Counted from the first letter of the stretch, positions 53,166-64,000 are shown. The stretch: 64,000 bases of DNA from Norana najaformis (GCA_964023275.1 OZ029914.1:31999351-32063350), one strand, 5' to 3'. A program made the numbers and translations. Notes: generated by a model not told the origin, from the letters alone.

Positions 53166-55240
53166 AGGACCCAACCTTCGGGGTTACTGAAGATAAATGG
53201 GCAACTACTTTGACAAGATTCTTGCAAGGAAAAACCCTTGAGGTTTACCAACGGATGGGAGTTGAAGACTCTCAGAATTATGACAAATTGAAGGAACAAT
53301 TTTTGAGAAGGTTCCGTTTAACTGAAGGGGGTTACCGGAGCAAGTTTAAGAAAAGCGAAATGGAAACGAGAGAAACTCCATTTCAGTTTGTAGACAGACT
53401 TAGAAAGTACCTCAAACAGTTGATTAAGATGGCTGGTTTTGAGGGGACATATGAAGGATTAGAGACGTTGATCCTGAGAGATCAATTCTTCATAATCAGT
53501 CCTAATGACCTGAGAACTTTCTTGAAAGAAAAAGCGAAGATGAGTTTGGAAGATATGTTGTACCACGCGGAGGCGTATCTCGAGGCACATTGGCCTGAAG
53601 ATAATAAGTGGAACAGGAAAGATAAGGTCATGGAGGTTCACACTAATAAAAGCTTGAAGGCACAGGGTCTAGAAGAAAACAGATTTGAGAATAAAGACCA
53701 TTCGCACACAGGTGCAATGGAGAAGAAATGGAATAAAGACCATTCGCACACAGGTGCAATGGAGAAGCAATGGAATAAAGACCATTCGCACACAGGTGCA
53801 ATGGAGAAGAAATGGAATAAAGACCATTCGCACAGAGGTGCAATGGAGAAGCAATGGAGTACGCCGCAGTCTGCATTTAAATCAGACTGGAAATTTAATA
53901 AGAGACCAAGTGAGCAGAATTCTGGTGGAGAACAGAAGGTTTGCTGGCGATGTGGGGGGTATTCACATCTATTTGGAGATTGTCCCAAGATTATTAGAGA
54001 TAGAAAGACTCATAGAGTTGCATGTGTGCAAAGAGAACCTGAGGTCATGACATGCGAAGTTCATGATACAGCAGTCAAGACTATATACGAAAATGAAGTT
54101 GGCATGGCATATTGTCTATGCCTAGAACCGCTGAATACAAAGGGCGAATTGAATAAATTGAGAAATATGCACAAGAAGATGCAATTTAGACAGGGTGGTT
54201 ATACAGGAGAAATAAATGTGAATGGACACAAAGTGAATTGTCTGTACGACACAGGTGCGAACTTCTGTGTCATAAGAACAAGCTTAATGAGACCTAGGCA
54301 GTTTACAGGCCGAGAAACTAGTTGCAAATTTGCAGATGGTTCAGTTAAGAGCTTTCCGACCGCAAATGCTGAAGTAGAAAGCCAGTATTTCGCTGGAATA
54401 CTAGAGGTAGTGGTAATGGATAACCCAGTCTGTGATAATGTAATTGGGTTAAATGACGGCAAACAGAAACCAGGACATGAAATCCTGAAATCGAATGAGA
54501 ATCAGATTAAGAAAGATTATTCTGCCACTAGGAATCAAACGTGTTTAAATGCTGGAAAATCAAAATCCGAATCTAGGTTGGATGGACTGAAGGAAGGACA
54601 GAAAGGGCTGGCTAATGCCAAGATTAGCAGCAAAAACAAACGAAGTGTCGTCAAAACCTACAGGTCGTCAGTTCAAATCAACAATGAAGTCGACGGAACG
54701 ATTCGAGGACATATAATAATAGCAGGCTGCGAGACACAGACGCAGACGCTTGCAAACATAGGAGAGAGGAGAGAGAAGGATTTAACGATACTTAAGCCAA
54801 CAGATTTTACAATCATATCTAATGAAACCTGTAAAACACAGAAAGGAGTAATGAAACATACGATGTCTGATTTCTTAAGAACGGCTGAAAATTTAAGTGA
54901 GATGCATGAAGACGTCAACAGGACTTTAGATCACTTGATACAGATTAAAAAGAGAATGGAAGTAATTTGTCAATTGACTCAGATAGAGATCGAGCAATGG
55001 GAGAATGGAAATAAGGACTTTACTGACCACAGTGGGGTTAAATATTATGAGAGTGGAAGCACAGAAATGATGGTCAATTCAATATTTGACGATGTAAAGA
55101 GAAACGGAGAGCGTAATATTGACGAAGCAACGAAACCCACGGATGTTTATGATGTAATGAACGATATTGTGGTTAGAAGGAGATTGCAGGTGTCGCTGAA
55201 AGGCTTCCTGAACCAAATTTATCGTTTAATGAGTCATTGA
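53165..55240 (+). CDS. gag capsid - CCHC knuckle - aspartic protease of LTR element 2 (decayed 5' end)
   Basis: The open frame runs from a TTG at 53135 to TGA at 55240 (701 codons), but recognisable gag starts near 53165. Domains: SCAN-like capsid helices ('LTRFLQGKTLEVYQRM', 'LILRDQFFIISPNDLRTFL', 'AEAYLEAH'), four 14-residue repeats (53690-53857), a CCHC zinc knuckle 'CWRCGGYSHLFGDC' (residue about 270), and retropepsin 'CLYDTGANFCVI' (Asp near 370) with 'VIGL'. The last 260 residues are charged, helical and unassigned. There is no native start codon in this frame because of the upstream frameshifts. Confidence 0.8.
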   Translation, partial: EDPTFGVTEDKWATTLTRFLQGKTLEVYQRMGVEDSQNYDKLKEQFLRRFRLTEGGYRSKFKKSEMETRETPFQFVDRLRKYLKQLIKMAGFEGTYEGLETLILRDQFFIISPNDLRTFLKEKAKMSLEDMLYHAEAYLEAHWPEDNKWNRKDKVMEVHTNKSLKAQGLEENRFENKDHSHTGAMEKKWNKDHSHTGAMEKQWNKDHSHTGAMEKKWNKDHSHRGAMEKQWSTPQSAFKSDWKFNKRPSEQNSGGEQKVCWRCGGYSHLFGDCPKIIRDRKTHRVACVQREPEVMTCEVHDTAVKTIYENEVGMAYCLCLEPLNTKGELNKLRNMHKKMQFRQGGYTGEINVNGHKVNCLYDTGANFCVIRTSLMRPRQFTGRETSCKFADGSVKSFPTANAEVESQYFAGILEVVVMDNPVCDNVIGLNDGKQKPGHEILKSNENQIKKDYSATRNQTCLNAGKSKSESRLDGLKEGQKGLANAKISSKNKRSVVKTYRSSVQINNEVDGTIRGHIIIAGCETQTQTLANIGERREKDLTILKPTDFTIISNETCKTQKGVMKHTMSDFLRTAENLSEMHEDVNRTLDHLIQIKKRMEVICQLTQIEIEQWENGNKDFTDHSGVKYYESGSTEMMVNSIFDDVKRNGERNIDEATKPTDVYDVMNDIVVRRRLQVSLKGFLNQIYRLMSH
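53690..53857 (+). repeat. 42-bp tandem repeat, four copies, in gag
   Basis: Each unit encodes 'NKDHSHTGAMEKKW' or the Lys-to-Gln variant, and the last has Thr to Arg. The DNA copies are nearly identical, alternating AAG and CAA at one codon. They sit between capsid and zinc knuckle. Confidence 0.97.
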
Positions 55241-55587
55241 AGCGGAAAAGTAATTCGCCAGGATCCGTGGAAATGCCGAGAGTAGGTTTGGTGAGTAGAG
55301 ACGAGGTTTGGTCTCCAAATCCAAGACTCAAGATGGAAGTGGAGGAGAGAGTCGAAGAATCGACTGTTACTGGGGATATAGACCATGGTGATTGTGAAAT
55401 GAGTCACAAGAAATGTGAGGTTGCAGGTGAAATAAAAAATTCTCAGTTAGAGAATATGGATAGAAGTGGGCAATCGGAATTTCTTCCACTGAGTTGCTTG
55501 GAGAACGGATATCACTGGAGGAGAAAAGCAAAGTTTGACAGGCAAAAGGGAGTGCCTCGTCAGCTTAAGAGGATTTATGACGATTAG
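55237..55587 (+). pseudogene. Downstream overlapping frame of element 2
   Basis: An open frame of 116 codons overlaps the end of the long ORF in a different frame, starting with TTG. It is basic at the end ('RRKAKFDRQKGVPRQLKR') and may be remnant pol spacer or integrase tail. No catalytic motif is present. Confidence 0.35.
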
Positions 55588-55656
55588 GAACAGGCTAAGT
55601 GCACGTGTTGAGTTGGTTGGAATGCTAGTGGCGATGAATTAGTGCCTAATGTATAG

Positions 55657-55734
55657 AATTGTTGTTTTAAGGTGAGTTATATTAAGGGCACTGATAAGTT
55701 AATTGCAGATTATTTAAGTAGGGGAGTAGATTAA
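55657..55734 (+). pseudogene. RNase H C-terminal remnant of LTR element 2
   Basis: Reads 'VSYIKGTDKLIADYLSRGVD' then stop, matching the gypsy RNase H end ('h..G..N..AD.LSR'). It is preceded by an in-frame stop at 55654, so only about 25 codons remain. It shows RNase H was the last pol domain. Confidence 0.7.
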
Positions 55735-55890
55735 ATAAGAATGTAGTGTAGTGTAAAGTAAAGAGTAAATAAGTGTTCAGTGTGAATAAGTTTGTGTTTT
55801 GACTGTTGATCCTTTTGGACACAAATAAAAGCGAATTTGGTTTGGAGGTAATTTAAAATTTGTGCCAAATTTTTCTGAATGGGGGTCTAT

Positions 55891-56945
55891 TGTAGCGATC
55901 CTCCCTTTAATTCGCATTTCTATTTGTTTAGTTAAGCTGAGGAACAGCTGACTGACTTACTTAGTTAGTGCGTATAGTAGTTTAGTGTAGATAGTAGTAG
56001 TAGTAGATTCGTGTGTAAAGGCTGTAGTTGATATAGTATTGTAGGCAGGCCAACTTATATGAGTTATAGCTAAACTATAGCAAATGGCCGACTTAGGTAG
56101 GAATAGGGCTTTTACTCGATCATATGGGACTATGCCACGTCAGCACGGCGGATGTTAGCCTACATGACGATTATATCTAGGATAAATCATACAGAGCGGA
56201 ATTGAAAATTAAACAGCTGCTGATGCCATGAGCAGACGACTTTGGCGATGGACGGTTGGCGTTGGTCATGTGGGGATCAGCAACGACGGTTGGCCGCCAT
56301 TGTTGGGCAGACGAAATTTTGCTGGTATAGGAAGAGGTTTCCTATAGTCAGTCAGGGAGTTACGTTCGTTGGTGCACGTTAAGCTAGACGTGTAAAACAC
56401 CTTAGAAATCTCCGTATTTTCTTTTCGATTTGTGTGCGTACATGTAGATGATCGATCGTTCGTATACATCGATCGTTCTTTGCATAAGGAGTTGCCTTAA
56501 AGTTTAGGAACTTCTGAAGAAGCGTTGAACTTACCCGTTTACCGAAAGCGGCAGTTGTCGTATCAGACTGAGGAACAAGTAATCCGTACAAAGGATTGTA
56601 TTCGAATCGACGAACTTTTCGTTTGATTCTACAAAGCGATCTGCATAGCGCAATCGTTCTTTGACGAGCGAGTAACGTGCGTTTCGTTAGCTTTGTCGTC
56701 AGGTTAATGGAATAAACTGGAATTATCTTGAACTTTCGTACAACATAGTCGAAGAGTTACAAAAAGAAATGGCGGATTTCCTTTGTCTTCTCGAGGAAGC
56801 CTATCAACCAAGTTTGCCTAGCAAGGGACTTTGGAAAATCGCACTTTTCCAAGAACGTTTCCTTAAGATCAACTAATCACCACAAGAACTCCGGCCTGGA
56901 CGATTTAGACCTCATCAAAGGGAGGGAAGCAATCTAATTACTTCA
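55891..56945 (+). repeat. 3' LTR of element 2
   Basis: Starts TGTAGCGATCC after 'gaatgggggtctat' (polypurine-like tract). Ends near 'aattacttca'. Confidence 0.8.
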
Positions 56946-58200
56946 TTAAATAATAGTCGGCGCGATTTTGCTGATGATGATTCACTGCGGTCTAAAGGTT
57001 TGCTCGTTATTATCATGGTGCTGTGTATAATATTGAGTTCCAAATATGATTTCCGAAGAAGTTAAAGCAGGCGTTCTATCCCTCATAGTCTGCACTGTAT
57101 ATGTGCTAATGGCTTGTACGTTGACTGCATGATATATGCCATTGATCTGTTGTCAATGTCTGCATCAATAAGCTCTCCAGATAATGATTATCACTTGTCA
57201 ATTGGAAGCACTTTATATGGATATGAAGTTCAATTAGCAAAATCAATGGAGCTTAGGATTGGTAGAACGCCTATAAATAGTTGTGTAGGTATTTGAATGT
57301 TGCTGGTTTAAGCTTGCTTTTTGGATGCTTAAAGGCAGTTGACACTGAACTAAAGTGAAACCACTTGCAAATTTTATAAGTCGATCAATAGTACTCTTTC
57401 TAAAGCTAAAGGACACATGGATGAAATGGCTGGGCTGCAATCATTTGAAGCAGATTATAAGAAACTACTGGTCAGTTTCACTGCAAGCCCTAGAACGTAG
57501 CTTTTTGTAGCCAGTGAGATCCAAAATTGGGTGTGGCTCCTGGCAGAATCAGAAGCTTTGAATTGAATACATCTGACAGATTGTAGAATAATAAATCATA
57601 GAATGAATTAGCTCTTTCAGTTTCAAATAAAATTATTTCATATTCACTTAACACCATTAATATAATCACATCTAACAATTAATCATAAAGACAGTTCATC
57701 TACAAATCATGCTTTAATAGATTTATGTTCTAACCCAGCCTTACCTTAGCCTTATCTTCTGCAGAAAACAAAGGTTTCAGTTGATTCTGATCTAAAAACT
57801 GATTCTCCAGTCTGTCTTCTCATAAGAGTTCTTCTCGACTTCGACTCTACCGACGAGCAAAGTCTTTCACGAACTCGTTGACCAAACACTGATCAACCAC
57901 ACAAAAGAAACAGAAATCTATGAATTTCACTTAACGAAAGCTACAGTTTGCTTTCGAATAACATTTCAAAGTTTGGATTCACTCTTTTCAGCTAGTCTTT
58001 AATCTCATCGCACAGGTACACGAACCAATCGCCGTCAACAACCGTTCAATTAAATTGTACACAAATAAATTTTCTTTTCGATCGCATTACCGCTCAAACA
58101 GTCCTACTAGATTCGATCTGGAGATCACGGATGTTAATTTGTCTTATGCCTTCAACGAAATCCGTTAATCAGAAGAGACTTCATGAGTGCTTTTGTAAGG
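56945..58200. other. Intergenic, no gene recognised
   Basis: AT-rich; short open frames at 57114-57296 and 57490-57678 show no resemblance I can name and no splice context worth reporting. Confidence 0.4.
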
Positions 58201-58201
58201 C

Positions 58202-59802
58202 ATGGTCAAGTTTCGGAAAGCCATTCAACACGTGTTCAAGCTGCCCTTTGCGATCAAAAGGAAGGCTCGCATAAATAGCATCACATTAGTCAACCCTACT
58301 ACTCACAAAAGCACGGTCAAGAGCACTGCAGCACTGGACTCTTTGAAGCACCAGGGCCTTCACCCTGGTGCCCCCTCTAATTACCGTTCCATTTCTAACC
58401 TGTTCTTTCTCTCTAAGCTCCTTGAAAGATCCGTCTCTTGTCATCTAAATCACTACCTGGACACTAACTCTCTTATGCCTCCTCTTCAGTCTGGGTTCAG
58501 GAAATACCATTCCACTGAATCAGTTAAGACTCGCCTTCTTACTGACGTTTTTTGGGGCTATTGATTGCAGGTAGGTCACCTTTCTGGCCCTTTTAGATGT
58601 AAGTGCTGCTTTCGATACCGTTGATCATTCCATCCTATTAGAGCCTTTGGAGATTTCCTTTGGCATTAATCGTTCTGCCCTCACCTGGTTTCGGTCATTC
58701 CTCTCCGATCGCCTTCAGCTGTCGTTTTTGTTTCCTCGCGGTCCCCCCTGGTCTCCCGTCTTTTCTGGTCTCCCCGTGGTTCCGTCCTAGCTCTCTTCTC
58801 TATATTTTTTACCTCTGATCTAGCTTGGACCCTCCTCCCACTGAGTGTTGCCGTCCTTCAGTATGCAGACGACACCCAGGCTTATGCCCATGACCCGGCG
58901 GAGGCGACCCCAGCCCTTGTCCAGAGGATTCTTGTCGCCAACTCTGTCCCTGACCTACGGATGTCCTCCATTCGCCTCTGCTTGATCTGTAATAAGACCC
59001 AGTTCATCTGGTTTGGTGGCCGCATGCAGCTTGCCAAGATCGATCTCTCTTCCTTATGCCAAAGATTTCCAGATATCCCCTTCTCTGCTACGGTCCGGGA
59101 TCTCGGGGTTGTACTGGATCAGGAGCTTTCCCTGTTTGCTCATGTTAACAATGTCTCTCGCTCTTGTTTTTACCATCTTCGTCAGCTCCGTACCATTCGC
59201 CGTACTCTTTCCTTCCACGCTATCTTCACTCTGGTCCACGCCCTCATTTGCGCAAGGGTTGACTTTTGGAACGCCATCTTTACCGGTCTATCGCTTGCCA
59301 ACACTGCTAAGCTGCAATCTGTGCTCAACTCTGCGGCTCGTCTCATGGGGGCATTCCAAAGTATGGCCACATCTCGTCTTATATTCGTGACACTCTTCAC
59401 TGGCTCCCCGTCCAGCAGCGTGTCCACTTTAAGATCCTCTCCGTCATGCGCAATTGTGTTCTTGGCTCTGCTCCCCTTTACGTCATTCACTTCTGCACTT
59501 TGGTCTCGTCGTTGCCGGGGCGTTGCAACCTTCGCTTGGCCACTCAGGATCTCCTGTTTGTCCCTTGCATGCGAACCGCTGCGGCGTAGTCCAGAAGCTT
59601 TGCCTACGTTGGTCCGACTTGCTGGAATCGTCTCCCTCGAGAATTGCGACTTAAGCTCCTTTCTCTCCCCCTCTCAGTATTCCGCAGGCGCCTGAAGACT
59701 GTACTGCTCAACAGTGTTTTTACTTTTTCGGGTCAGAAGTACCTCTGCTGAGTTTATCCTCTAAGAGGCGCTGTATAAATCTGAAATTACAATTACAATA
59801 TT
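58202..59802 (+). pseudogene. CR1/L2-like LINE ORF2, 5'-truncated and mutated
   Basis: RT motifs in order: 'NYRSISNLFFLSKLLERS', 'QSGFRKYHSTESV', then frameshifts, 'VLQYADDTQAYAHD', 'LICNKTQFIWFGG', 'FSATVRDLGVVLDQEL', 'YGHISSYIRDTLHWLPVQQR', and the C-terminus 'WNRLPRELRL'. The 3' end is 'gcgctgtataaatctgaaat' with an (attaca) tail near 59800. The source type of the truncated copy at 50249. Confidence 0.9.
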
Positions 59803-60604
59803 AGAAATGACTCGCTACTGGCGCAGCTGTAAAAACATTGTTTTGATTAGAACATTGCTTACTTACTTATGAACTTTCTGTTCTTAATTACATTTAGCAT
59901 CGTTTAGGCTAGAGTAAGTAGCCCCTCTAACAATGAGTACCGCCTCCATTTCTTTTTAAAGCGGCGCTTGATAAATTTATAATTAATATGATTGCAATTG
60001 CAGTTACAAAGACGGCTGCAGAATTCAGAAGCTCTCATTGATACGCTAAATGTAACGGTAAGATACGATAAGATAAGGTACTTATTATTGATAAAGTGTG
60101 GCCTATTACTGGATATTTACATAGCGCTTTTAGTAACCCCTCAAGAGCGAAGTAAGGTATTGCAATGTATTGTCTTTATCAATTTATATGACGCCTTTGC
60201 AGATAAGAACTTCTCAGGGCCGCTGCCAGCATGAAAGCTCCGAAAATGTCTATGGTAAAATATGATAAGTTAATAAAAGATAAATTTAGATAAATTAATA
60301 AAGCAATGCTTTGTTTCCTATGTACCTCTAGAATTATTCTTTGTTCGATAAAGCGACTGAACTTTCCAGCCAGCCGCGTCATCATTTTCGCTTCCAGTCT
60401 GGACAGAAGCAGCGGCTTCGTTTGTTCTTACTTCCGCCGGAAGGATTCACAACAGAGACGGTCAGGGGCTTCTGCCGTTTGTTGGTGGAAGTCAAGCGGA
60501 CGATGGGACTGGGATGCCCATGAGGTTCTCACGTCCTTCGAATCATTCCTTCAGCCCAGCGAGTACCGCTGTATCAATCGGTTCGACCTACGAAGACTAA
60601 TCAT

Positions 60605-60880
60605 AATCTCGAGATTCATGCAGCGCCCACAGAGCTATTCCACGAAGAAGCGCAACATGTAGCAACAGGAATCATAATCTCGAGATTTATACAACGCCCG
60701 CAGAGCCGCGGGGAACTGGCTTATTTACAGGCACTCAATCAAAACCATTAGTAGGCAGATAGGCCAGTTTCGCTTTCAGGTCGAGATTCAACGATCTGGT
60801 AGGCAGACAATCAGACGGTTACGGTGGGTGGTGCTTAGAATAGCAGCGGCGAGAGATATAAAGGGAAGAGGATGAATCAG
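60605..60880 (-). repeat. Retroposon 3' region, third minus-oriented copy with duplicated tail
   Basis: 'tctcgagatttatacaacgc', 'gaactggcttatttacaggc', 'ttcaggtcgagattcaacga' and 'gagatataaagggaagagga' match the family at 12830 and 34195, more diverged. The 'ataatctcgagatt' tail occurs twice (60604 and 60672). Confidence 0.6.
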
Positions 60881-61735
60881 AAAATGATTTGTGGGAATGT
60901 TTTCAGCTTTAAATGAAAGAACTACCCAACAATTGCGAAAGATGCTGAGCTTGTCATTAGAAATATAGGTTCTGTTCAGTAACAAATTGTTCGCGTTAAT
61001 TTGAGGCGAAGAATTCAAAACTTAAAGCCAACTTGCCCTTTTTATTGCGATTGGATTTGTCATGGAAAGTTTAAATAATAAAGAAATGATGATTTGTGTT
61101 ACCCTGCTGTATCGTGCGATTCAGCCACTTCTTAACCGCAATATAGTTACATCTTTATAAATACGAAATCTACAGTATGACTGCGAACCTGCATTGACAT
61201 ATATACGTTGTCAGTCTGCAGGCGGTCTTAGGCGCCAGGACGGACACTCTGCGGCCAATCGTTGAGACGATTTTGCCACCTTTGCTGTTTAATGTTCGAC
61301 GGTAGCGTTTAAATCTTGTCAAAACGATGACGTTGATACCTTCAGACCATGTAGGTGTCGCAGGAATGTCTCACTGAATCGGAAATGTTTCTGCTTCAGT
61401 TAAAACAACCGAATCAAACCGATTCGTAAGTAAGTAAGACATTTGTTAACATGTCATCGGCTGAGCGAGTAATCAGTGAGTTAATGATCAGTTTGTCTCT
61501 AATGAGACACACTTGAAATAATTACACTAATCAACAAATTTTAAGTGTTTTGCTTCCGAAGAAACAACAGCTGTCTTATATATAGTTTTTGGCACGCAGA
61601 ATACAATGCTGTTCTCAGAATATTTGTATCACGTAAGGCTTTTGAGAAAAATGGTATGCAAGATTTTAAAAAGAAACACCTAAAATTTACTTAGTGCATA
61701 TATTTACAATGTACTTGTAATTTAATTTATGGACA
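60880..61735. other. Intergenic with a retroposon tail at 61425-61480
   Basis: 'cgtaagtaagtaagacattt' then 'gttaacatgtcatcggctga' is the same tail junction as at 13313. Nothing else recognised. Confidence 0.4.
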
Positions 61736-61737
61736 CT

Positions 61738-63290
61738 CTAACACCGAACTGCGGCTGATTTGCGTTTATATTCCATGTCGGGAGTTCTTTGATCAGTGTT
61801 CACCACTAATCTGCAGCATACCAGTGCTCCACGCACCCTGGTATCGTTTCTCCATTGTGGCAATGCTCTGATGAAGTCGTTCGCCATGTTCATCGCTGAC
61901 GTCACCAAGGCTTGCAGGGAAGAAATCCAGATGGGAATGCAAGAAATGTATTTTAGGGACAATTTTACTTCCATCAGATGAAATGCTTGAAGCATCTTTT
62001 CAACCAGCTGAACATAATTTGTTTTTTTACTGCCCAGAAAGTTGTTGACAACGACCTTCAAAGACTGCCACGCAGTTAACTCAACTTTATTCAGAAGTTC
62101 GTCCAAGTGAATGTCATTCATCGGTTCCCTGATCTGTGGAAGAGCAAATATGCCTTCTCGTATCTTGGCCTCACTTATGCGAGGACACTTGTCTCTTAAG
62201 TACTTGAACCCCTTTCCCTCTTTCTTCAATGCCTTGACAAAGTTCTTCACTAGTCCAAGCTTTATGTGAAGAGGTGGCAACAAAACAAAACGTTACTGGG
62301 ATCAACAAATAGTTCATGATGAACTTTCTTTTGGCATAGTAACAAACGTTTGCGACGTGGCCAATACTTGTTTGATGTAATGGGAATCTCTTGCACGACT
62401 GTCCCACTCTCAAATGAAGCAACAATACTTTATAAACCCTAGCTTCAGCCCAAATCACCACATAGATTCCAGTTATGCTTACTGTAATGGATAGATGACA
62501 GTAGCAGCTTTATATTATCATACTTCTCTTTCATGTCCACAGCATGCATTGCGTGTATTGATGGACACATTTTCTTTGTGTAATAAAACTGCTTTAAGGC
62601 TTAAACTCGATAAATCGATGAACAGTCGCCATTCTTGCGGATCAAAGTGACAACCAAGTGCGCCAAACAATCCTTCAATATTTTTGTAGAAATAAACAGT
62701 AACGTTTTTATCAAGAAACTTGATCAAATCGTCATGTCGCTTGCGAAATACAGAAACTTTACTTCCCTGTGCCAGATTCCATCCCTGAAGGCGAGAGCCC
62801 ATCAATTCCGCTTGACTCTTTGATAAATTTAAGTCCCTAACTAGTTCAGTTAGTTCAGGTTTCGTTATCAAATGAGGCTTACAGTATTGCATAGGTTGGA
62901 AATCAGGATCAGTGGAGTCTTCCGTTTCTTCTGTCACAGTCTCATCAACGTCGTCGATGCTCCAAACAGCTGGTTACTTGAGCACAGGAAGACTGTCGTC
63001 ATGTGGTAGTGGTCTCAGCGTCGATGGTAGATTAGGATATTCAACTGATTTCTTGCTTTTGGAGGAATGGCCTAACACATTTGTTAAACAGAAATAACAG
63101 TCTGAAACATGACCTTTCTAATCCCGCCATATCATTGGAACAGCAAACGGCATAGACGGCCGAGAACCATTAACCCATGCTCTGAGATTGATGCGGAAGA
63201 TGTACAACAAATATGAGGCGCCCAAGCTTTATCCTGATCGCCAACTTTACATACAAAATACATTTTATAACGCTTTCTTAACAAGCGGAG
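61738..63290 (-). pseudogene. Pseudogene of a multi-copy invertebrate family (mobile-element associated)
   Basis: Reading the minus strand from about 63290: 'KVGDQDKAWAPHICC', 'WVNGSRPSMPFAVPMIWR', 'GHVSDCYFCLTNVLGHSSKS', 'YPNLPSTLRPLPHDDSLPV', 'LVRDLNLSKSQAELMGSRLQ', 'WRLFIDLSSLSLKAVLLHKE', 'LPPLHIKLGLVKNFVKALKK' and a decayed 'RWNDTRV'-like end. These blocks, in this order, belong to an intronless uncharacterised protein family found in many copies in arthropod and other animal genomes. Several stops and frameshifts, including one between 62518 and 62283, mark it as dead. The family's biochemical role is not known to me. Confidence 0.7.
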
Positions 63291-63711
63291 TCATTGTCTT
63301 CCTTTGAGATTTCAAAGTGAACTCAACTCAGATGTAACAAAACGTATCACGGATGTTGACGCATTTAGGTGACATTTTGGACTCGCCACGATACTTTTGC
63401 GTTTGAAGAGCAGGAAAATATTACAATAATGGTGAGCCCCAATTATGTTAGTGATGAAATAAATATATTTATTACGTCACTTACATAATTAGTATTATGT
63501 CAAAATTATCACTTAAACACTAGCAGTATGTTAATTACGATTATCAATGAAGACCAATATGACGCAAACCTGCGGCAATTGCACAAAAACCTCACGTGAT
63601 AGAGAAATCCCGTGTTCATTTCTAAAATCAGCGACTGGAACCCCGCTAGAATCATCCAAATTTATTAAGGAAGCAAAATTCATGTTGAGCAACTGGTGTT
63701 ATTGACTAGTA
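63290..63711. other. Intergenic, nothing recognised
   Basis: AT-rich sequence without repeats of other window DNA. Confidence 0.35.
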
Positions 63712-63990
63712 TTGTCGGCAAGACCCGCTCCGGTGAAATTTCTGTTCCAGAACAATTTTTATTTAGGCCGAGATTTACTCATTGGCACATTTAGAAGCAA
63801 GTCTGCGCCAATGTGGGTGCCGCGAAACAAGATGGAGCACACTTGTATGAGGAATTCAAAAGTTAAAAAGAGATTAAACAAAGAAGTCATAGCAGAGATC
63901 AAAGCGGGACCAGAATCAGAAGCATTAGGCAAAAATGTACTAGGGTCGAAGATCATCCCTCCAGCGGAGCCTCTGGAAAAATGCAAATGA
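63712..63990 (+). other. Unassigned open frame at the window edge
   Basis: 92 codons open from a TTG to TGA. The first residues ('ARPAPVKFLFQNN') loosely resemble the candidate exon at 47699 ('SWPVPVKVRKLQN'), and the rest is Lys/Glu-rich. The opposite strand is also open for 75 codons, which weakens the case. It may be chance. Confidence 0.2.
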
Positions 63991-64000
63991 GGCTGTGAAC

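Larger units (their letters stand above)
51125..56945 (+). mobile_element. Gmr1-like Ty3/gypsy LTR element 2, RT and integrase deleted
   Basis: LTRs of about 1055 bp start TGTAGCGATCC at 51125 and 55891 and end near 'aatctaattactt' at about 52180 and 56945. Their exact right border is uncertain. The interior has gag with a coiled coil and CCHC knuckle, an aspartic protease, an uncharacterised helical region, then an RNase H end ('GTDKLIADYLSRG') directly before the polypurine tract. Terminal RNase H is shared with element 1. No RT or integrase is visible. Clear flanking target duplications were not found. Confidence 0.8.

Noticed and set aside
53459..53988. Several minus-strand open frames opposite gag of LTR element 2
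   Set aside because: They are shadows of the 42-bp repeat, which is a multiple of three and so stays open in other frames.

Overview
ORGANISM AND OVERALL CHARACTER. This is animal nuclear DNA: AT-rich, intron-containing, low gene density, dense with decayed transposable elements. There are many CR1/L2-like LINE pieces, Tc1/mariner and piggyBac remnants, a tRNA-derived SINE, and two Ty3/gypsy LTR elements whose pol order (integrase part before RNase H) points to the Gmr1 lineage. The repeat mix suggests a marine invertebrate, possibly a deuterostome; I cannot name the species. LAYOUT. (1) 1-7000, + strand: the last seven exons of a CREB3-family (OASIS-type) membrane-bound bZIP transcription factor. 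One intron holds an internally deleted piggyBac element (3145-5336) with intact TTAA flanks. (2) 7-14 kb: probable 3' UTR and intergenic DNA with two long TA microsatellites, a Tc1 pseudogene and SINE/LINE tails. (3) 14.6-49.1 kb: a nested, segmentally duplicated region. A unit of roughly 11.5-16 kb occurs twice (about 15.9-32.1 kb and 35.2-46.8 kb), and each copy contains two diverged half-units. Embedded in it are two families of short exon-like ORFs bounded by AG and GT. Type 1 is 195 bp (65 codons) at 14935, 16689, 16989 and 35983, with a divergent 183-bp copy at 48914. Type 2 is about 124 bp at 26143, 29758, 39357, 42975 and 43329. (4) 20.3-25.3 kb: a Gmr1-like LTR element with near-identical 690-bp LTRs and one long open gag-protease-integrase-RNase H remnant ORF without reverse transcriptase. 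A 757-bp direct repeat flanks it in place of a short target duplication. (5) 30.4-32.1 and 44.0-47.3 kb: two copies of one LINE. (6) 51.1-56.9 kb: a second LTR element with gag, CCHC knuckle and protease but no RT or integrase. (7) 57-64 kb: another LINE, SINE-like tails, and a minus-strand multi-copy pseudogene (61.7-63.3 kb). KEY OBSERVATION. In the exon array, divergence is concentrated inside the exons while the neighbouring introns are nearly identical. By hand count, type 1 exons differ by about 20% where flanking introns differ by about 1%. Type 2 exons differ by 24% to about 65% where flanks differ by about 0-10%. That is the reverse of normal gene duplication. It suggests either strong diversifying selection or exon cassettes exchanged within a homogenised intron scaffold. 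I do not recognise the encoded family. HOW THINGS FIT TOGETHER. The CREB3-like gene is the only clearly recognisable host gene and is probably functional. The exon arrays are the best candidate for an undescribed, rapidly diversifying gene system. Most of the remainder is mobile-element debris, some of which dates the duplications.
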